A stretch of 7,941 bases of DNA from Candidatus Fermentibacterales bacterium (lineage in GTDB: Bacteria > Fermentibacterota > Fermentibacteria > Fermentibacterales > JAFGKQ01): contig JAFGKQ010000307.1 of NCBI GenBank assembly GCA_016928495.1, positions 1 to 7,941 on the forward strand, given 5' to 3'. Position numbers and translations under genes: made by a program. Below are positions 1 to 7,941 of the stretch, in pieces. The stretch's first letter is position 1. The number at the start of each line of letters is the position of its first letter. Under the pieces are notes generated by a model. It was not told the origin of the DNA, did no database searches, and was given only the letters and a program-made list of their open reading frames with translations.

Positions 1-1532
1 ATGACCTCCCAGTAGAACGGATTGGCCTCCCTGGAGACGGTCTGGACCCGGGCCGTCCCATCCACGTGGGTCACCGCCGCGATGCTCTCCCTCATGCCGG
101 GACGGACGTCGTAGGTCTTGATCATGTAGGGCGAGCTCGAGCAGCCCTCGAAGTAGTCAGGGGCGATCTCCTCGAGGCAGCTCGGGGCGAAGGGGCGAAA
201 GCCCTCCCTGTGCTTCACTACGCTGTTCACCCTGTCCTTCATGGATGCGGGCCTCGGATCCGCCAGGATGGACCTGTTGCCCAGGGCCCTGGGGCCGAAC
301 TCCATCCTGCCCTGGAAGAGGGCGACGATTCGGCCCTCCTCCAGGAGCCCGGAGATGGCCCCGGCGAGGTCCGCAGGCTTCTCGCAGGAGAGCCTGGACG
401 ACTCCATGGCGCTCTCCACTTCCCTGTCGCCGTAGCCAGGCCCGAGGTAGCAGCTTCCGGGGCTCTCCAGACGGATGTCGGGATGCTCCCTCATGTGAAC
501 GAGAACGGCTGCCCCGACCGATGTTCCCGCATCGTGAGAGGCAGCCATCGGGAAGACGCCGCCGAAGCCGGACTCACGCTCGATAAGCCCGTTCATGACG
601 CAGTTCAGGCCGACCCCGCCGGCTATGACGAGGTCTCTCTCGCCTGTCCTGTCCCTGAGCCAGCGGGCAAGGGCCAGTCCGGTCTCCTCCAGCGCTCTCT
701 GAGCTGAGCAGGCCACGTCCTCATGAATGGCCTCGAGCTCCTGGCCGCGCCGGCGGGGGACACCCACGCGGGCCTCCAGTCCCCGGCGGAACCGCGACTC
801 GTGTACCCCTCTGTGAACGTACAGCAGTCCCGTATCGAGCCTTATGCGACCGTCGGACGTCGCCCCCAGGATGCGTCGGAAGAGCGGGAGCTGCTCGGGC
901 CTTCCATAGCTCGATAGCCCCATTACCTTGTACTCGTCGCTGTCTGGCTCGAACCCCAGGTGCCTGGTCACCGCGCTGTAGTAGACGCCGGGGGAGTTGG
1001 GATAGCGGGAGCGCGCGAGCACCCGCAAGCCCTGCGGCCCTATCGTCCCCAGTATGCTGCAGTCCCTCTCTCCCACGCCGTCCATGGTGAGCACGGCAGC
1101 CCTCTCCAGGCCGGAGAAGTAGAAAGCTCCAGCCGCGTGGGCCCTGTGGTGCTCCACGAAGTGGAACCTCGCCCTCAGGCCGGAACCGAGGTGCTCCCGC
1201 ATGGTCGCCGGAATGGCCGCCATCCTCCTCGCGCCGTTGAGCTGGCCGGCAAGGAAGGCCAGCCCGGCTTTCTCGTGCAGGTAGTGTCGGGAGTAGAGCA
1301 TGTTCTCCCGGAAGACCAGGCCCGGGAGCATGTAGAAGGCAACGTGATCGATGTCCCGGGCTTCGAGACCCGCCTCACCCAGCAGGAAGTCCACAGTCTT
1401 CGAGGGATACCCGGAGTAGTGCTTGATCCTTGTGAAGCGCTCCTCTTCGGCGGCCCCGACAAGCCGGCCGTCCACCAGCAGGGCTGCGGCCGAGTCGTGC
1501 TTGTAGCAGTTGATACCCAGTATCGCCGGCAA
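1..1532 (-). CDS. NodU/TobZ-type carbamoyltransferase (3' end cut by window edge)
   Basis: Probable O-carbamoyltransferase that moves a carbamoyl group from carbamoyl phosphate, via carbamoyl-adenylate, to a sugar or similar hydroxyl, as in NodU and TobZ. The first 510 residues are visible and the frame is open throughout. The N-terminal Kae1/HypF-like domain shows ILGINCYKHDSAAAL near the start, EEERF, the metal-site motif HHRAHAAGAF (H128, H129, H132), MDGVGE (D151), AGGVGLNCVMNG (304-315) and HDAGTSVGAA (D334). The C-terminal domain carries the family signature FQGRMEFGPRALGNRSILAD (FGPRALG from F412). Sequence stops at NPFYWEV; roughly 60-80 residues are probably missing, judging by family length. 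Start: an in-frame TGA at 1542-1544 leaves TTG at 1532 (or a less likely CTG at 1541). The next in-frame GTG would remove the conserved HDSAAAL segment. It lies 5 bases after the glycosyltransferase stop, so it is probably last or late in a shared operon. The family call is secure; the acceptor substrate is unknown. Confidence 0.95.
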   Translation of the reverse strand, partial: MPAILGINCYKHDSAAALLVDGRLVGAAEEERFTRIKHYSGYPSKTVDFLLGEAGLEARDIDHVAFYMLPGLVFRENMLYSRHYLHEKAGLAFLAGQLNGARRMAAIPATMREHLGSGLRARFHFVEHHRAHAAGAFYFSGLERAAVLTMDGVGERDCSILGTIGPQGLRVLARSRYPNSPGVYYSAVTRHLGFEPDSDEYKVMGLSSYGRPEQLPLFRRILGATSDGRIRLDTGLLYVHRGVHESRFRRGLEARVGVPRRRGQELEAIHEDVACSAQRALEETGLALARWLRDRTGERDLVIAGGVGLNCVMNGLIERESGFGGVFPMAASHDAGTSVGAAVLVHMREHPDIRLESPGSCYLGPGYGDREVESAMESSRLSCEKPADLAGAISGLLEEGRIVALFQGRMEFGPRALGNRSILADPRPASMKDRVNSVVKHREGFRPFAPSCLEEIAPDYFEGCSSSPYMIKTYDVRPGMRESIAAVTHVDGTARVQTVSREANPFYWEV

Positions 1533-1537
1533 GGCGC

Positions 1538-2488
1538 TCAGTCACCCTTCTCTTCGCATGGAGCAGCTACGGACCAGAGCAGAGAGACAGCCTCCCTGCA
1601 ATACCCTGGGCTGAACCTGGAGTCCTTCCGTCTCATCCGGGGAAGCAGCAGGCCCGCGAGCATCCGGGAGACCTGAAGCCCCGTCATGGCCAACCTGAAG
1701 CACAGACGGAAGAGAGGCCCGCGGTGCTTGCGCAGGAACAGCAACTTGGCCGGAATATACCTCAGGTAGCATCCGTCCCGTCCATAGACTGCGGCGGCCG
1801 TGGCTCCTCCGACATGGGTCACCTCCACGGCCGGGGTGAACCATACCTCCCATCCCGCCTTCCACATCCTGTAGAAGAGGTCGGTCTCCTCGTGGTAGAA
1901 GAAGAAGGCCTCGTCGAACCCTCCCACGGAGCGGAAGGCCTCGAGGCGAAGGGCGATGACGGCCCCCACGAACCAGTCCACGGTCCTGGGCTCGTCGTGC
2001 GACGAGTGCTTCGGAGTCAGGCGCCTGAGCAGCGGGAGGTGCTCCAGCACCAGCCGGGGCGAGAAGGGGAAGCTGCGCAGTGATGACTGAAGCCTCCCGT
2101 CCGGCCAGAGGAGCCTGGGGCCGACCGCACCGGCGGAAGGCCTCGACTCGAGGAACCGCACGAGCCCTTCCAGAGCCCCGCAGGGAAAAGCAGTATCGCT
2201 GTTGGCGACGATCGCGCAGCTCGTGTCGACGCCCTCCAGAGCCCTGTTCACAGCGGCCGCATACCCCAGGTTCACGGGTGACCTCAGCACGCGGAGCCAG
2301 CCCTCGCTCGAATACGCCTGCTCCGCTGCCCTGTCGGAGCCGTCGGAGGAGCCGTTGTCGAACAGGATCAGCTTCCAGCCGTTCGAGATGACTTCCTCGC
2401 GGACCGACGAGAGCATGTCGGGAAGGACGCTCCCGCCGTTGTGGTTGACTACGGCCAGGGTCAGGGCGTTCGTCCGCGATGCGCTCAC
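1538..2488 (-). CDS. Family 2 glycosyltransferase, WbbL/rhamnosyltransferase-like
   Basis: A 316-residue inverting GT-A glycosyltransferase that likely adds a nucleotide-activated sugar (dTDP-rhamnose-like in the best-known relatives) to a lipid-linked or other glycan at the inner face of the membrane. Visible motifs in order: LAVVNHNGG (11-19), FDNGSSDGS (43-51, sugar-nucleotide binding), SPVNLGYAAAVNRAL (70-84), the DxD-equivalent ANSDTAF with D98, GPRLLWPDGRLQ (123-134), VGGFDEAFFFYHEETDLFYR (188-207, with the acidic catalytic-base region E200/E201/D203), then KAGWEVWFTPAVEVTHVGG. Residues 258-283 are basic and hydrophobic and may associate with the membrane. The start is GTG, sharing a 4-base GTGA overlap with the stop of the upstream peptidase gene. 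This implies translational coupling. A GGAGG (minus-strand sense of 2493-2497) sits 4 bases upstream. The carbamoyltransferase follows after 5 bases. Family is clear; donor and acceptor cannot be read from sequence. Confidence 0.93.
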   Translation of the reverse strand: MSASRTNALTLAVVNHNGGSVLPDMLSSVREEVISNGWKLILFDNGSSDGSDRAAEQAYSSEGWLRVLRSPVNLGYAAAVNRALEGVDTSCAIVANSDTAFPCGALEGLVRFLESRPSAGAVGPRLLWPDGRLQSSLRSFPFSPRLVLEHLPLLRRLTPKHSSHDEPRTVDWFVGAVIALRLEAFRSVGGFDEAFFFYHEETDLFYRMWKAGWEVWFTPAVEVTHVGGATAAAVYGRDGCYLRYIPAKLLFLRKHRGPLFRLCFRLAMTGLQVSRMLAGLLLPRMRRKDSRFSPGYCREAVSLLWSVAAPCEEKGD

Positions 2489-3648
2489 TCCGCCTCCGTC
2501 ACGCCGCTCATCAGTCCGTCCAGGATCTCGGCGCGCGCCTGGAAGTCGGACAGCTCCGGACCGGTCAGCCTGCGCCTCTGGTGCCCGAGGAAAATGTAGG
2601 GGTCGATGCTGTAGCCACTCTGGGAATCATCGATCTGGTAGTGGAGGTGAGGGCTGGTCGACCTGCCGGTGCTCCCTACCGTCCCGATCACCGTTCCCGC
2701 CTCCAGTCGTTGCCCCGTCGAGATGGACGGGTCCACCTGGTCCAGATGCACGAAGATCTCCCGGTAGCCCCCACCTATATCCAGTCGGACGCAGTGTCCG
2801 TTGTACTGGGTGTTCCAGTCGATCTCCAGCACGGTGCCACCCCTCGTGGTCCGTACCGGTGTCCCGACCGGGGCCTTGAAGTCCACTCCCTGGTGCACGT
2901 GGGAGCCCCTCGGCTCTCCGTAGACCCCGGTCACCTCCTCGAAGGTGCTCAACGGCATGCTGGACAGCAGGGGAGTCGCCTCCTGGCCGTCCCCGTAGAA
3001 GAACGAGGGGAAGTTGTCGCCATCCTTCAGGTAGAGGTAGACGCTGAAGGGGTGGTTGGAAGAGCCGGGCACGGGGACGTAGCGCAGAGCCAGTATCCGG
3101 TTCTCCCTTCCGGTCTCTCCCGGCTCGCCGAGAACGAGGAACAGCGAGTCTCCTGCGATCAGATCGCTCCAGGGATCGAGGTCCCACCACATGGCCCTCG
3201 AGCAGTGGGCCCCCAGAACGTCGGCGTCCGTGCTGCAGGCCGAGCAGGCGAGACTGGTGTACAGAGAGCCACGTATCTCGAGGGCCAGCACGTCGGAGTG
3301 GGGCAGGCGGATATCCTCGGCCCGGGGGAGAGTGTCCGCCGTCACGCTGGAGGTGTCGGAAAGCGTGGTATCGCTCGGGGCCATGCTGTCCGGGCAGATA
3401 CCCGCCGTGTCGGCAACCGGCGAGACGGGTCCGGCGTCCGCGGCGAGAAGCGCCAGGCTGTCTCCGCTCCTGACTCCGCCGCGTTCGAAGTCCTCGGCCC
3501 TCATGACGATCTCGCCCTCCTGGGAACCGCCCCCGCAGCCAAGGACGCTCAGCGCGCCGGCGAGGACGGCGCACAGCGCCACTGCTGCGGCTGCCCGGAG
3601 AGGGTCATGGGTCGTTCCGTCGAAATATTGACGCAGGGCCTCGCACAT
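2485..3648 (-). CDS. M23 family metallopeptidase, lipoprotein, Csd3/OapA-like domain
   Basis: A 387-residue predicted zinc endopeptidase that cleaves peptidoglycan cross-links or stem peptides outside the cytoplasm. An 18-residue N-region precedes a hydrophobic stretch (19-37) ending in a lipobox-like VLGC, so the mature protein would begin at C38 and be lipid anchored. Residues about 45-115 are low-complexity, rich in Asp/Ser/Thr. Residues 123-235 resemble the domain preceding M23 in Csd3/OapA/MepM-type proteins (IRGSLYTSL, WWDLDPWSDLIAGDSLFLVL, ILALRY, FFYGDGQEATPLL). The catalytic domain (about 248-352) has all ligands: H252 and D256 (HQGVD), H301 (IFVHLD) and H334/H336 (SPHLHYQI), plus DFKAPVGTPV and GTVIGTVGSTGRS. 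The ATG at 3648 is the only start that keeps the whole signal sequence; no alternative start lies in the open stretch upstream, and no good Shine-Dalgarno is visible. The N-region is unusually acidic for a signal peptide. First gene of the leftward operon. Confidence 0.93.
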   Translation of the reverse strand: MCEALRQYFDGTTHDPLRAAAAVALCAVLAGALSVLGCGGGSQEGEIVMRAEDFERGGVRSGDSLALLAADAGPVSPVADTAGICPDSMAPSDTTLSDTSSVTADTLPRAEDIRLPHSDVLALEIRGSLYTSLACSACSTDADVLGAHCSRAMWWDLDPWSDLIAGDSLFLVLGEPGETGRENRILALRYVPVPGSSNHPFSVYLYLKDGDNFPSFFYGDGQEATPLLSSMPLSTFEEVTGVYGEPRGSHVHQGVDFKAPVGTPVRTTRGGTVLEIDWNTQYNGHCVRLDIGGGYREIFVHLDQVDPSISTGQRLEAGTVIGTVGSTGRSTSPHLHYQIDDSQSGYSIDPYIFLGHQRRRLTGPELSDFQARAEILDGLMSGVTEAE

Positions 3649-3656
3649 CCTATCTA
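3628..3656 (+). promoter_or_regulatory. Possible sigma-70-type promoter for the response-regulator genes
   Basis: TTGACG (3628-3633, five of six matches to the -35 consensus) is followed after exactly 17 bases by TATCTA (3651-3656, three of six -10 matches, including the important first two positions). Transcription would begin near 3663, giving a leader of about 43 bases before the ATG at 3706 that opens with the hairpin. The -35 lies inside the first codons of the divergent peptidase gene. The -10 is weak and there is no experimental support. Confidence 0.3.
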
Positions 3657-3661
3657 GAGAC

Positions 3662-3676
3662 CGCGGCTGGGCCGCG
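3662..3676. repeat. GC-rich inverted repeat in the divergent intergenic region
   Basis: CGCGGC-TGG-GCCGCG is a perfect 6-base-pair stem with a 3-base loop in the 57-base gap between the divergent peptidase and sigma-54 activator genes. It could be a small operator or a hairpin at the 5' end of either transcript; for the leftward transcript it ends 13 bases before the peptidase ATG. GC-rich DNA makes such stems by chance, so the function is unproven. Confidence 0.35.
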
Positions 3677-3705
3677 AGGGCACTATCGTTCCGCGTGGTG
3701 GGATT

Positions 3706-5080
3706 ATGGCATCAGAGAAGCAGAATCGCTACAGGATCCTGGTCATCGACGACGAGCCTCCGGTCAGGAGGTTCCTCAGGGCAACGCTCTCGTCGAGCGA
3801 CTACGACGTCTCCGAGGCGGATGGGGCAAGACGGGCCCTGGCGATCCTCCGGGAGGAGCGCGTGGATCTTGTCCTCGCGGACATCAGACTCCCCGACGCC
3901 TCCGGCCTGGAGCTGCTCGACGTGATCAACAGGAAGTATCCGGGCGTCCCCGTGATAGTGATGACCGGATACGCCTCCATACGCAACACCATCTCGGCTA
4001 TGAAGCGGGGAGCCCTCGACTACCTGCCGAAGCCCTTCGACGCTCAGACCGTGCTCGACTCCGTCTCGACCGCGCTCGAGGTCTCCAGGTACCAGAGCCC
4101 GAGGCAACCCGGCGCCGCGGCAGGCTCCGAGGAGATCATCTATGCCAGCAGGGAGATGGCGGAGGTCGTCTCTCTGGCACACAGGGTCGCCAGGTCCGAC
4201 TCCTCGGTCCTGATCACCGGCGAGAGCGGAACCGGCAAGGAGCTGATCGCCCGCACCATTCACCACACGGGCAGGAGGGTGCGCCAGCCATTCGTGAGCG
4301 TGAACTCCGGCGCGATACCCGAAGGACTCCTCGAAAGCGAGCTTTTCGGTCACTCCAAGGGCGCTTTCACGGGTGCAGTATCATCCAGGCTGGGCAGGTT
4401 CCAGATAGCCGACGGGGGAACCCTCTTCCTGGACGAGATAGGGAACATGAGCCCGGCAATGCAGGTCAAGCTTCTCAGGGTCTTGCAGGAGAAGGAGTTC
4501 TCGCCAGTAGGCAGCACCGAGACAGTGAGCGTCGACGTCAGGCTCATAGCGGCCACCAACACGGACCTGGAGAAGGCGGTGGCGGACGGGACCTTCCGGG
4601 AGGACCTGTACTACAGGCTGAACGTCATCGAGATCGACATCCCTCCCCTTCGGGAGCGGCCTTCCGACATAGAGCCACTCGCGACGCACTTCCTGATCGT
4701 ACACTCGCAGAGGAACAGGGGCGTTCCGCTGAGCCTCTCGAAGCAGGCCCTGGAAGCCATGGAACGCTACTCCTGGCCGGGCAACGTGCGCGAGCTCGAG
4801 AACACCATCGAACGTGCGTCCGTGCTGGCAGAGGGACCGGAGGTCACTCAGGCCGACCTCCCCGAGAAGATGCTGCAAACCGGAGAGATATGGCCACTCA
4901 GGCGTCCGCCCGATGACGGCTTCGATCTCGACGGCCACCTGTCGGCCCTGCAGAAGGAGTACATACAAAGCGCCCTCGACAGGTTCGGGGGCGTCAAGGC
5001 AAAGGCAGCCAGGCACCTCGGTCTGAGGAGAACCACTTTCCTCGCCAGGATGGAGAGGCTGGGGATGCTGGAGGCGGGAG

Positions 5081-5097
<17 letters not shown>
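3706..5097 (+). CDS. NtrC-family sigma-54-dependent response regulator (REC-AAA+-Fis HTH)
   Basis: A 463-residue cytoplasmic transcription activator: phosphorylation drives oligomerisation, ATP hydrolysis and opening of RNA polymerase-sigma54 complexes. The receiver domain (about 9-125) is complete, with acidic pocket D15/D16, phosphoacceptor D59 in VLADIRLPD, T87 and K109. The AAA+ domain (about 142-375) has Walker A GESGTGKE (172-179), the sigma-54-contacting GAFTGA loop (219-224), Walker B GGTLFLDEIG (D243/E244), sensor I AATN (282-285), arginine-finger region FREDLYYRLN (R298, R304) and sensor II WPGNVRELENTIERA (357-371). A Fis-type helix-turn-helix covers about 411-453 (ALDRFGGVKAKAARHLGLRR). 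Length and layout match NtrC/AtoC/ZraR. ATG at 3706 has only a weak upstream GGTGGGA. The stop lies 17 bases inside the next gene, so the two regulators are probably co-translated. No cognate kinase is in view and the target promoters are unknown. Confidence 0.96.
5070..5080 (+). promoter_or_regulatory. Ribosome binding site of the HD-GYP regulator, inside the upstream gene
   Basis: GGAGG (5070-5074) stands 6 bases before the ATG at 5081 and lies within the last codons of the sigma-54 activator. It fixes this start and shows that the 17-base gene overlap is real rather than a wrong start choice. Confidence 0.7.

Positions 5098-7941
<2,844 letters not shown>

Noticed and set aside
66-1676. Plus-strand open frames of 213 and 238 codons (66-707, 960-1676)
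   Set aside because: They are antisense to the carbamoyltransferase, whose conserved motifs occur along the whole minus-strand frame; the translations look like biased filler.
2479-3657. Long plus-strand open frame of 392 codons covering the M23 gene
   Set aside because: It mirrors the peptidase frame almost end to end, shows no recognisable motifs and is explained by high GC at third positions; the minus-strand frame has the full M23 catalytic set.

Overview
The window is GC-rich bacterial DNA packed with coding sequence; no gap between genes exceeds about 120 bases. It carries six genes in two divergent groups plus the start of a separate gene. Two cut genes run off the ends: a carbamoyltransferase at the left edge and enolase at the right edge. 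The organism is probably a diderm-type bacterium with a sigma-54 system: there is a lipobox-bearing M23 peptidase, an NtrC-type activator with an intact GAFTGA loop and an HD-GYP protein. Codon use is unusual for GC-rich DNA, since AGG is a common arginine codon and ATA isoleucine appears regularly in every gene. This fits one genome throughout rather than a transferred island. I cannot assign a phylum from the sequence alone.

Left part (1-3648, minus strand): an apparent three-gene operon read right to left. First comes a secreted lipoprotein of the M23 (LytM) peptidoglycan endopeptidase family with a Csd3/OapA-like middle domain. Second is a WbbL/rhamnosyltransferase-like family 2 glycosyltransferase, which overlaps the first gene by 4 bases. 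Third is a NodU/TobZ-type carbamoyltransferase, 5 bases further on, which starts with TTG and continues past the left edge. Together they suggest building and carbamoylating an envelope or secreted glycan next to a cell-wall-cleaving enzyme. The link to one pathway is inferred from gene spacing.

Middle (3649-3705): a 57-base divergent intergenic region with a GC-rich hairpin and a possible sigma-70 promoter for the rightward genes.

Right part (3706-7081, plus strand): two response-regulator genes overlapping by 17 bases. The first is an NtrC-type sigma-54 activator (REC-AAA+-Fis HTH). The second is REC-GAF-GAF-HD-GYP, a probable c-di-GMP phosphodiesterase. Both have complete phosphoacceptor sites, but no histidine kinase is present in the window. 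A 115-base gap then leads to enolase (7197 to the edge), a glycolytic gene that looks like its own unit.

No RNA genes, mobile elements, CRISPR arrays or convincing terminators were seen. Nothing here is clearly a new system. The most interesting points are the tightly coupled endopeptidase/glycosyltransferase/carbamoyltransferase operon and the overlapping regulator pair facing it.
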